A stretch of DNA of 5,500 bases from Pseudomonadota bacterium (lineage in GTDB: Bacteria > Pseudomonadota > Alphaproteobacteria > Rhizobiales > Hyphomicrobiaceae): contig JAKAXS010000219.1 in NCBI GenBank assembly GCA_021816505.1, positions 1 through 5,500 of the forward strand, given 5' to 3'. The position numbers and the translations under genes are program-made. Positions 1 to 5,500 of the stretch are shown here, one piece after another. The notes under the pieces were generated by a model. The model saw only the letters and a list, made by a program, of their open reading frames with translations. It did not search any database and was not told where the DNA came from. The stretch's first letter is position 1; every line of letters starts with the position of its first letter.

Positions 1-9
1 TTCCGATCT
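1..9. other. Sequencing-adapter remnant at the contig end
   Basis: The first nine bases, TTCCGATCT, equal the last nine bases of the common Illumina TruSeq adapter, which ends GCTCTTCCGATCT. The match lies exactly at base 1, as expected when a contig end keeps untrimmed adapter. Its final T plus the next two bases (AA) forms a TAA at 9-11 in the reading frame of the transglycosylase. That stop is therefore probably artificial and genomic sequence begins at base 10. A nine-base chance match cannot be excluded, but the position and the broken frame both favour an adapter. Confidence 0.8.
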
Positions 10-1016
10 AAGGCCAAGCCGAGTTCACGCGTCCTCCGTCCGAGTACATCAAGCGCGACTACATCATCAAGCTCGCCGTCCAAGGCCGGGACCTGGCAAC
101 CCGCCATGCCGAAGCGCTGGGCAAGATCGAAAAGGAATTCGGCGTCGACCGCTATTCGGTTCTGGCCATCTGGGGCCGCGAGACCGCGTTCGGCCATCAC
201 AAGCTGCCCCACGACGCGATCACCGTTCTGGCGACCCAGGCTTATTGGGGCCGGCGCAAGGACATGTTCCGCAACGAACTCATCATGGCGCTGAAGATGA
301 TCGAGGTCGGCGTACCACGCGCGACGATGCGCGCGTCATGGGCCGGCGCCATGGGGCTGACCCAGTTCATGCCGAGCGAGTATTTCGTACATACGCATGA
401 CATGGACGGAGACGGAAAGGTGGACATCTTCGGCTCCGTGCCGGACGCGCTGGCGTCCGCGGCGCGCCAGCTTCACGGCAAGGGTTGGGTGCGCGGACAG
501 ACCTGGGGCTTCGAGGTGCGCGTGCCAGGCTCGGCGGACTGCGCGCTGGAGGGGCCGACGCAGGCGAGGCCCCTTTCCGAATGGTCCAAGCTCGGCTTCA
601 CCCGCGCGGCGGGCCGCAAATGGTCGGCCGATCAGTTGGCGCAGGAGGCCTACCTGATGATGCCTGCCGGAGCCTACGGTCCAGCTTTCCTCGTCCTCGA
701 AAACTACAAGGTCATTCGCCGCTACAACACTTCCGACCTCTACGCCGTTTTCGTCGGCCACCTTGCCGACCGAATCGCCGGGGGAGGGGACTTCGAAACA
801 GGCTGGGGCGGTGCGGCGCCGCAGAAGACCGCGACCATCCAGGAAATCCAGACGCGACTGAAATCAGCAGGCTACGAGGTCGATAAAATCGACGGAAAAG
901 TCGGCTCGAATACGCGTAAGATCATCGGCAGCTATCAGCGAGCTGCTAAGATCAAGGTGGATTGCTGGCCGACGGACGCGGTGCTCGCACACATGCGCCA
1001 GACGGCCTCCCGCTAG
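10..1016 (+). CDS. Lytic murein transglycosylase, MltB/Slt35 family, 5'-truncated by the contig end
   Basis: This periplasmic enzyme cleaves the MurNAc-GlcNAc bond of peptidoglycan without water, leaving 1,6-anhydroMurNAc ends. The frame is open from codon 12-14 to the TAG at 1014-1016 (334 codons). Family hallmarks appear in order: the catalytic Glu in WGRETAFG (Glu codon 180-182); SWAGAMGLTQFMPSEY at 336-383; an EF-hand-like loop D-M-D-G-D-G-K-V-D at 399-425, matching the metal site of Slt35; the NYKVIRRYN-S-YA stretch near 700-745; and a C-terminal peptidoglycan-binding domain from about 828 to 1000 (DGKVGSNTR...YQRA). MltB relatives are usually about 360-410 residues, so I estimate that a few dozen N-terminal residues, including the signal peptide, are missing. 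The frame has no ATG, GTG or TTG between base 12 and the ATG at 264. Starting at 264 would delete the catalytic Glu, so 264 is not the real start. It is probably transcribed with the DUF459 gene 35 nt downstream. Confidence 0.93.
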
Positions 1017-1051
1017 CCGGTCCGGATCGAGAAGGATAGAACGCGCACTGC

Positions 1052-2467
1052 ATGCATGGTTTGCTCCGCAAGCTTGGTTTCGGGACGGGATGGCGCGTTC
1101 TCGCGCTGCTCCTCGCCGTTGCATGCGCTAGCACCGTCGATGCACCCCGCGTCTTCGCCCAGGAAGAAGGCAACAGCTACATCACGCCGTTTCCCCAAGG
1201 CGACGTCTACCGCCTTGTCGTGCTGGGCGACGATCTGGCCGACGGGCTGCTTGGCGGTATCGTCGACGCCTTGAGTACGGACTCGCGCTTGCAGATCGAC
1301 AAGAAGCTCGTCTCCTTGAACGGCCTCAACCGCGCCGACTTTGCCGAGAAGCTGCAGGGCCTGGAAGAACAGCTCGGCCAAACCGCGCCGCATATCGCCG
1401 TCGTCATGATGGGTGCATGGGATCGCGTGTCGATGAAGGGCACGGGCAAGCGCACCCCGTTCGGGACGGCCGAATGGAAAGCGGAATACACCGCGCGTGC
1501 CGATCGCGTCATGAAGGCGCTGAAGCGCAAGAACATCGCCGTCTACTGGGTCGGCCTGCCCAATGTGCGCCGTTCCGACATGAGCGAAGACGTGCAGATG
1601 ATGAACCAGATCCTGAGGGACCGCATCTATCTCAACGGCATGAAATACATCGACGCGTATGCCGGCTTTAGCGACGAAAGCGGCGAGTACAGCTCCTACG
1701 GTCCCGACGTCACCGGCAAGATGCGCCTGCTGCGCGACGGCGACGGCGTCTACTTCACCGTGGCCGGATATCGCAAGCTCGCCCACTTCGTCGAACGCGA
1801 CCTAAAGCGCGACCTGACGCAGGCAAAAAGCGATCGATCCATCCCTCTGGCCGGCTCCGAAGCCGAACAGGAGAAGATCAATCCCGAACGCGCAGCCCAG
1901 AAAAAGGCGGAAGAAGACGCAGCTGCCGCCAAGGCCGCCGCTGACGCCGGCAAGACCACGACCCCCGAAGCGCCCGTCGCCGCACCGCCTCCCATCGGCG
2001 CCGCCGATGGCGACCAGAAAGCCGACAACGGCCGCATCGTGTTGAAGAGCGTCGGCGCATCCGGCCGCGAGGAGAGCGTGACGCTCGATATCGTGCGACC
2101 GGCCATCCCCGCGTCCGTCGTCGCGCTCGTTACCCGCAAGGAAAGCGCCGACCGTCTGTCGCAGATGGGCGAACAGGTCGTCGATCCGCTGGGTGGCGGC
2201 CTCAGTGTCATGAACTCGATCACGCCCGCGGCGGGAAGTGCCGGTGCGGGCCAGCGGCGGATGTCGACGGTGCAGACGCCCTACTATCGCGTCTTCATCA
2301 AGGGCGAGCGGCTGCCCGCCCGGCGCGGTCGTGCCGACGACTTCGCCTGGCCGCGTCCCGAACCGCCACCGCCGCCAGCTGCCTCGCTTGCTCCCGAACC
2401 GGGCGGAGCGCTCGAAACAGGCAGTGCGTCGCCCGACGTATCACGATCGCAACGCCAGCCTCGCTAG
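1052..2467 (+). CDS. Secreted DUF459-family SGNH-fold protein, probably catalytically inactive
   Basis: The 471-residue product begins with a signal peptide: basic n-region (R6, K7, R15), hydrophobic core VLALLLAVA at 16-24, and a likely cleavage after VFA (residue 36). Residues about 53-255 form an SGNH/GDSL-like domain of the DUF459 type: LVVLGDDLADGL (55-66), SLNGLNR (88-94), VVMMGAWDR (117-125), DGVYFTVAGYRKLAHFV (231-247). The nucleophile Ser of GDS is Asp61, the block III Asn (GxND) is Trp123, and the block V His (DxxH) is Tyr234; the Asp (231) is kept. A charged Ala/Lys/Glu-rich linker (about 270-300) leads to a C-terminal region ending GRADDFAWP and a proline-rich tail (434-443), which I recall from alphaproteobacterial homologues. 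The start is the first possible one after an in-frame TAG at 1037-1039; the likely Shine-Dalgarno (GAGAAGGA, 1029-1036) is rather far at 15 nt. The weak lipobox-like AVAC (22-25) is a less likely processing site. Substrate or partner is unknown; being beside the transglycosylase suggests a cell-wall role (inference). Confidence 0.85.
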   Translation: MHGLLRKLGFGTGWRVLALLLAVACASTVDAPRVFAQEEGNSYITPFPQGDVYRLVVLGDDLADGLLGGIVDALSTDSRLQIDKKLVSLNGLNRADFAEKLQGLEEQLGQTAPHIAVVMMGAWDRVSMKGTGKRTPFGTAEWKAEYTARADRVMKALKRKNIAVYWVGLPNVRRSDMSEDVQMMNQILRDRIYLNGMKYIDAYAGFSDESGEYSSYGPDVTGKMRLLRDGDGVYFTVAGYRKLAHFVERDLKRDLTQAKSDRSIPLAGSEAEQEKINPERAAQKKAEEDAAAAKAAADAGKTTTPEAPVAAPPPIGAADGDQKADNGRIVLKSVGASGREESVTLDIVRPAIPASVVALVTRKESADRLSQMGEQVVDPLGGGLSVMNSITPAAGSAGAGQRRMSTVQTPYYRVFIKGERLPARRGRADDFAWPRPEPPPPPAASLAPEPGGALETGSASPDVSRSQRQPR

Positions 2468-2479
2468 ACACGGACTCGC

Positions 2480-3628
2480 CTAACCGACGGTGCCGACTTC
2501 GGTGACGGCGTTGCTCCCTAGCGGGTACATCAGAAAATGCGAGTTCGCCCGCACCGTCGGTGCGCCGCCGGGAGCGGCGCTGTACTGGAATTGTGGAATG
2601 AAGGTGCCGGCCGCATTGACGCGCACGATACCGCGGACGGCGACATGAAGATTCTCCGTGGCGACTACGTTCGCGGCCGTGACCACCAGCGCCGCAGCTG
2701 ACGCACCAAATACCTGCTGCACGTTGGCAAGCACGTTGCCTGTCGGGTTCGTCACTTGCGCCAGGAACCCGATGCTTGTCAGCGTCGCGGTTCCGCCGAA
2801 CAAGATTGATGTCGTATGTGAGGTCGTGCCGGCGGCCCTGTTCAGCGAGAGCAGCCCTTCGAAGAAATAGCTTGTCGCAGCGGAGAGCGAGAACGCGTCG
2901 TTGCCGGCTGCGAACCACGGTTGCGCCGTGGCGACGTTGGCCTTCGCCAGATCGGCCGATAGCAGGGCGGCCAGAACCGAAGGTACGGCGCCACCCTGGC
3001 GGCCGTGCAACTGCCCGGACGCCCGTGCAATGGTCAATGCCTCGGTCCACGAGGACCCGTCGGGGCTGACCTTGAAGTGGAAATCGTCATCGCCCGTCGT
3101 GCCCATCTCGGCGCGGCCTGAAAAACCGGTTTGAAACAGGAAGCTCGCGGTGTCGCCCGCAGCGTTCTTATTCACCTTCGCCTGATGACCGTTGCCGGCG
3201 TGGTTGAGCAGGATGGCGGAGGAATTCACGCTGAGCCGGTTCGTCGTGTCGGCTGTTGCGTTGATGCCCAGCAGGGCGGTGCTCGACGCCGCCGACACGC
3301 TGTTCCACGCGCTGCCGCTGTAGGCAATAAGCACGCCCTCGTCGGCGACATACGCGACCCAGCCCGTTCTGGGCGAATAGAAGATCCAGCCTCCGTCCTG
3401 CCAGGCGGCGATCTTCCCGCTCTGCCCGTTCCACGCGCCGGATGCGCCGCCGGCCACCAGATACCGGTTGCCCTCGACAGGCGAGGGGGGAGGCGCCGCG
3501 AGATCCCTGTCGAGAACGGAGATCTGCACGACCGCGTCGAGCGCGCGGATGGCCTCGTTGTGCGTGATATGTTTCTGGCTCTGCGCGGCCTGGATGTAGG
3601 GCAGAACGAGATTGGGCGTGTTGTCCAT
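2480..3628 (-). CDS. DUF2793 phage/GTA-type tail fibre or spike-like protein
   Basis: The product has 382 residues in what look like three modules. Residues 1-108 carry the DUF2793 signature: TPNLVLPYIQAAQSQKH, HNEAIRALDAVVQ, LDRDL, the P-rich EGNRYLVAGGASGAW, then GKIAAWQDGGW and GWVAYVADE. Residues about 117-202 (LGINATADTTNRL, KVNKNAAGDTASFLFQ, GFSGRAEMG, DDDFHFKVSPDG) resemble a segment of alphaproteobacterial phage tail proteins. Residues about 235-382, rich in Ala, Thr, Ser and Gly (SHTTSILFGGTATLTS, ALVVTAAN, IPQFQYSAAPGGAPTV), look like a beta-rich virion-surface domain. I chose the ATG at 3626-3628 because MDNTPNLVLPYI is the usual family N-terminus; an in-frame GTG at 3668-3670 would add 14 unrelated residues and has no visible ribosome site. 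There is no signal peptide. No capsid, tail, lysis or integrase gene is nearby. A solitary fibre gene could be a prophage relic or an unlinked gene-transfer-agent fibre (inference). The frame is intact. Confidence 0.85.
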   Translation of the reverse strand: MDNTPNLVLPYIQAAQSQKHITHNEAIRALDAVVQISVLDRDLAAPPPSPVEGNRYLVAGGASGAWNGQSGKIAAWQDGGWIFYSPRTGWVAYVADEGVLIAYSGSAWNSVSAASSTALLGINATADTTNRLSVNSSAILLNHAGNGHQAKVNKNAAGDTASFLFQTGFSGRAEMGTTGDDDFHFKVSPDGSSWTEALTIARASGQLHGRQGGAVPSVLAALLSADLAKANVATAQPWFAAGNDAFSLSAATSYFFEGLLSLNRAAGTTSHTTSILFGGTATLTSIGFLAQVTNPTGNVLANVQQVFGASAAALVVTAANVVATENLHVAVRGIVRVNAAGTFIPQFQYSAAPGGAPTVRANSHFLMYPLGSNAVTEVGTVG

Positions 3629-3704
3629 TGGGCACCGTTCGCGATGAATTGGCCGCGATTGTGCCTGCACGGTCGGAAGCGGGGATAAGTTGATGATGCT
3701 CAGC

Positions 3705-3744
3705 CCTTACGCTGGGGCCTGATAATCTTCGTCTGACCGTAAGG
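3705..3744. repeat. Perfect 7-bp inverted repeat around a -10-like element, a candidate operator
   Basis: CCTTACG at 3705-3711 is the exact reverse complement of CGTAAGG at 3738-3744, with 26 nt between. GATAAT (3721-3726) lies inside, and the right arm touches the Shine-Dalgarno region of the small gene at 3756. Antitoxins often bind palindromes in their own promoters, so this could be an autoregulatory site or a leader hairpin that masks the ribosome site. Both roles are inference; a 7-bp repeat with such a loop can occur by chance. Confidence 0.25.
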
Positions 3745-3749
3745 CGGAG
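3741..3749 (+). promoter_or_regulatory. Ribosome binding site of the small antitoxin-like gene
   Basis: AAGGCGGAG contains GGAG at 3746-3749, six nt before the ATG at 3756-3758. This is the best-placed Shine-Dalgarno in the window and is the main reason to accept the 74-codon frame as a real gene. Confidence 0.7.
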
Positions 3750-3755
3750 ACGTCA

Positions 3756-3980
3756 ATGAATTCACGCGCTGAGTTCATTTTCGAGCAGGCCAGAAAGCAT
3801 CTAGCGGAAGACGGCGCCGCTCTGGCGGGTGAACTGATTGAGACCGTAGATCCATTCTCCAAGACAATCGGCGACGACTTGGCCGCCAGGTTAAAAGCGT
3901 TTGACGAGGGCACTGATCAGGCCGAACCCGCAGCCGACGTTTTGCGTGCGGCGCGTGGACATCTGGAGAGTCTGACCTAG
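3756..3980 (+). CDS. Small protein resembling 'putative addiction module component' antitoxins, without a toxin partner
   Basis: The 74-residue acidic protein has no signal peptide or membrane segment and looks helical. The first half (FIFEQARKHLAEDGAALAGE, residues 7-26, then LIETVD) follows the pattern of RelB-like unstable antitoxins, whose N-terminal helix reads roughly 'LxxxALxLPxxERAxLAxxLLxSLD'. The second half (DDLAARLKAFDEGTDQ, about 39-54, then DVLRAARGHL) fits the 'E-I-x-R-x-x-x-x-x-x-G' segment and the final helix. The usual LP-ER core and the conserved Trp of the second half are not visible, so the match is weak. Such genes normally precede a RelE/ParE-type toxin gene. Here the stop is followed after 3 nt by the facing stop of gltD, so no toxin follows. 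GC is about 57% by hand count, below the roughly 65-70% of two gltD lines counted the same way, which fits an acquired gene. That it is a gene is well supported by its ribosome site; the antitoxin call is tentative. Confidence 0.6.
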   Translation: MNSRAEFIFEQARKHLAEDGAALAGELIETVDPFSKTIGDDLAARLKAFDEGTDQAEPAADVLRAARGHLESLT

Positions 3981-3983
3981 CGA

Positions 3984-5426
3984 TCAACGCGGCAGTGTCG
4001 TCTTGCCCATCAGGAACTTGTCGATCGAGTGCGCGGCCTGGCGGCCTTCGCGGATCGCCCAGACGACAAGCGATTGCCCGCGGCGAATGTCACCGGCGGC
4101 AAACACCTTCTTCCCGGCGCCCACAACCTTGTAGTCCTTCTCGTTCGCGTTGAGGCCCTTGAAGCGTCCACGCGGCACGACGTCCAGCGCCAGATCCGGC
4201 ACCACGTCCGTCTCGATCGGACCGTCGAAGCCCATCGCGAACAACACCAGATCGGCCGGCAACTCGCCTTCGGAGCCCGACACCGGCTGCAGTTTGTTGT
4301 CGACGCGCGTGTACCGCAGGCCGCTCACCTTGCCGTCCTTGCCGCTGAAGCCGGTCGTCGATATCGAGAACTCGGTCTTCGCACCTTCGGCCTGGCTGGT
4401 GGACGTGCGCAGCTTCAGCGGCCAGTGCGGCCACGACAGCGCCTTCACTTCCTTTTCCGGCGGCTTGGGCATGATTTCGAGCTGCGTCACCGACTTCGCA
4501 CCCTGCCGGATCGACGTGCCGATGCAGTCCGACCCGGTGTCGCCGCCACCGATCACGATGACGTGCTTGTCCTTCGCCGAAATTTCGCGCGCGTCCTTCG
4601 CCTGCGGCTCACCGGCGTTGCGGCGGTTCTGCTGCGGCAGGAAGTCCATCGCGTAGTGGATGCCGTCCAACTCGCGGCCCGGCGACTTCGCGAAGAAGTC
4701 GAACGGATGCTCGGAGCCGCCGGCCAGCAGCAATGCGTCGTGCTGCTCTTCGAGCTGCTTGGCGGAGACGTCGCGGCCCACATGCACGTTGCAATGGAAC
4801 GTCACGCCCTCGGCTTCCATCTGCTTCACGCGGCGCTCGATCACGCCCTTTTCCATCTTGAAATCGGGAATGCCGTAGACGAGCAGCCCGCCGGGCTTCG
4901 GCGACTTCTCGTAGACATGGACGTCGTGCCCGGCGCGCGCCAGCTGTTGGGCGGCAGCGAGACCCGCGGGACCCGATCCGACGATGGCGATCTTCTTGCC
5001 CGTCTTCGTTTCGGGCGGCAACGGCACCACCCAGCCTTCGGACCAGGCGCGGTCGGCGATCGAGCATTCGATCGACTTGATGGTGACGGGCACGTCATCG
5101 ATGTTGAGCGTGCACGAGGCCTCGCACGGCGCGGGGCAGATGCGGCCGGTCACCTCGGGGAAGTTGTTGGTCGAGTGCAGGTTGTCCGCCGCGATCTTCC
5201 AGTCGGCGTGATAGACGAGATCGTTCCAGTCCGGGATCTGGTTGTTCACCGGGCAGCCGTTGTGACAGTAGGGGATGCCGCAGTCCATGCAGCGCGCCGC
5301 CTGCTCGCGCACCTTGGGCTCGGTCAGCGGAACGACGAACTCTTTCCAATGGCGAACGCGCTCGTCCACCGGCTTGTACGTCCGGTCCGCGCGCTCGATC
5401 TCCAGAAACCCTGTCGGCTTGCCCAT
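3984..5426 (-). CDS. gltD: Glutamate synthase [NADPH] small (beta) subunit
   Basis: GltD passes electrons from NADPH through FAD to the large subunit GltB, which makes two glutamates from glutamine and 2-oxoglutarate. This is the second step of ammonium assimilation by the cytoplasmic GS-GOGAT route. The 480-residue product has the full family order: an N-terminal ferredoxin-like domain with Cys46, 49, 54 and 58 (CMDCGIPYCHNGCP) and Cys97, 101 and 105 (ICPAPCEASC) for the 4Fe-4S clusters; the FAD-binding motif IAIVGSGPAGLAAAQ at 146-160; the NADPH-binding HVIVIGGGDTGSD at 288-300; and the C-terminal FAD contact VFAAGDIRRGQSLVVWAI at 441-458. E. coli GltD has about 472 residues, so this is full length. 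I chose the ATG at 5424-5426 because MGKPTGFLE is the usual alphaproteobacterial start and GGAACGAGA lies just upstream. An in-frame TTG at 5439-5441 would add five residues and is less likely. Other GltD-like subunits (for example of dihydropyrimidine dehydrogenase) share this fold, but the N-terminus and length favour GltD. gltB usually lies upstream, off the right edge. Confidence 0.96.
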   Translation of the reverse strand: MGKPTGFLEIERADRTYKPVDERVRHWKEFVVPLTEPKVREQAARCMDCGIPYCHNGCPVNNQIPDWNDLVYHADWKIAADNLHSTNNFPEVTGRICPAPCEASCTLNIDDVPVTIKSIECSIADRAWSEGWVVPLPPETKTGKKIAIVGSGPAGLAAAQQLARAGHDVHVYEKSPKPGGLLVYGIPDFKMEKGVIERRVKQMEAEGVTFHCNVHVGRDVSAKQLEEQHDALLLAGGSEHPFDFFAKSPGRELDGIHYAMDFLPQQNRRNAGEPQAKDAREISAKDKHVIVIGGGDTGSDCIGTSIRQGAKSVTQLEIMPKPPEKEVKALSWPHWPLKLRTSTSQAEGAKTEFSISTTGFSGKDGKVSGLRYTRVDNKLQPVSGSEGELPADLVLFAMGFDGPIETDVVPDLALDVVPRGRFKGLNANEKDYKVVGAGKKVFAAGDIRRGQSLVVWAIREGRQAAHSIDKFLMGKTTLPR

Positions 5427-5435
5427 TCTCGTTCC
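5427..5435 (-). promoter_or_regulatory. Probable ribosome binding site of gltD
   Basis: On the minus strand the bases before the ATG read GGAACGAGA. The GGA is six nt from the start codon, which favours the ATG at 5426 over the TTG at 5441. It is only a partial Shine-Dalgarno. Confidence 0.45.
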
Positions 5436-5479
5436 AATCAAACACTTAATTCTGGTTCACGCGACATTTCCGGCGGCCC

Positions 5480-5500
5480 CCCTCCCCCTGGCGGGGAGGG
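5480..5500. repeat. GC-rich palindrome (hairpin) upstream of gltD, cut by the window edge
   Basis: CCCTCCCC at 5480-5487 and GGGGAGGG at 5493-5500 are perfect reverse complements around a 5-nt loop (CTGGC). The stem may continue past the window. On the minus strand no T-run follows, so it is not an evident terminator of a leftward transcript; the rightward side cannot be seen. C/G-only palindromes of this kind recur between genes in many high-GC alphaproteobacteria, so it may be a copy of a dispersed intergenic repeat (inference). The 37 bases between it and the extended gltD frame (5442-5479) show no clear promoter. Confidence 0.6.

Larger units (their letters stand above)
3629..3755. promoter_or_regulatory. 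Divergent intergenic region between the DUF2793 gene and the small antitoxin-like gene
   Basis: This 127-bp stretch separates two divergently transcribed genes and should hold both promoters. A GATAAT at 3721-3726 resembles a -10 element for the rightward gene, but I see no good -35 box at 16-18 bp from it. A TTGATG at 3690-3695 is about 25 bp away, which is too far. For the leftward gene no convincing promoter or strong Shine-Dalgarno is visible; the bases just upstream of its ATG read GAACGGTGCCCA on the minus strand. Its role rests on gene arrangement rather than on recognised boxes. Confidence 0.45.

Noticed and set aside
1013..1786. A 257-codon open frame on the minus strand opposite the DUF459 gene
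   Set aside because: It lies almost wholly opposite a gene with clear family motifs and a signal peptide. Its product is rich in His, Val and Ala and shows no recognisable domain, as expected of a shadow frame in GC-rich DNA.
2550..2580. Two adjacent small palindromes (CGCACC-GTC-GGTGCG and GCGCCGC-CGGGA-GCGGCGC)
   Set aside because: They lie inside the DUF2793 gene about 70-100 bases before its stop and encode the SAAPGGAPTV segment that looks conserved as protein. No T-run follows, so codon constraint plus high GC explains them better than a terminator.
2298..3050. A 250-codon minus-strand frame overlapping the end of the DUF459 gene and the DUF2793 gene
   Set aside because: It crosses two well-supported genes in another frame, and its Arg-rich composition is typical of an out-of-frame reading of GC-rich DNA.
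3131..3688. A 185-codon open frame on the plus strand opposite the N-terminal half of the DUF2793 gene
   Set aside because: The opposite strand encodes an unmistakable DUF2793 domain, and this frame has an Arg/Gly-rich product with no family features.
3690..3726. TTGATG ... GATAAT as a complete sigma-70 promoter
   Set aside because: The two boxes are about 25 bp apart, far from the usual 16-18 bp, so only the -10-like element is mentioned.
1..5500. tRNA, rRNA, CRISPR array, insertion sequence or integrase-type attachment site
   Set aside because: I saw no cloverleaf, no regularly spaced repeats, no transposase or integrase motifs, and no direct repeats bordering the accessory segment 2480-3980.

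Overview
The window is about 65% GC and tightly packed. It looks like a chromosomal segment of an alphaproteobacterium, most probably of the Hyphomicrobiales (rhizobia and relatives). The evidence is the gltD sequence, the pairing of an MltB-type lytic transglycosylase with a DUF459 (SGNH-fold) envelope protein, and a DUF2793 gene, a family I know mainly from alphaproteobacterial phages and gene transfer agents. These are recognitions from memory of the families; no search was run.

Layout from left to right. Bases 1-9 match the 3' end of the standard Illumina adapter, so base 1 is probably a contig end. A lytic murein transglycosylase (to 1016, +) has lost its N-terminus there. After 35 nt comes a secreted DUF459/SGNH-fold protein (1052-2467, +), probably in the same operon. 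Facing it, with a 12-nt gap, is an isolated phage/GTA-type fibre gene with DUF2793 (2480-3628, -). A 127-bp divergent intergenic region follows. Next is a small gene (3756-3980, +) whose product resembles antitoxins of the 'putative addiction module component' family, with no toxin beside it. Three nt later, facing it, is gltD, the small subunit of NADPH glutamate synthase (3984-5426, -). The window ends in a strong GC-rich hairpin upstream of gltD. The large subunit gene gltB would be expected beyond the right edge but is not in view.

The first two genes form an envelope module: a peptidoglycan-cleaving enzyme plus a periplasmic SGNH-fold partner. In that partner all three catalytic positions I can place (nucleophile Ser, block III Asn, block V His) are replaced, so it is probably not a hydrolase. 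gltD is a housekeeping gene of ammonium assimilation. The two genes between these blocks are accessory in character and look inserted between conserved neighbours. The least ordinary points are the triply substituted SGNH protein beside a lytic transglycosylase, the solitary fibre gene, and the orphan antitoxin-like gene with an inverted repeat in its leader.
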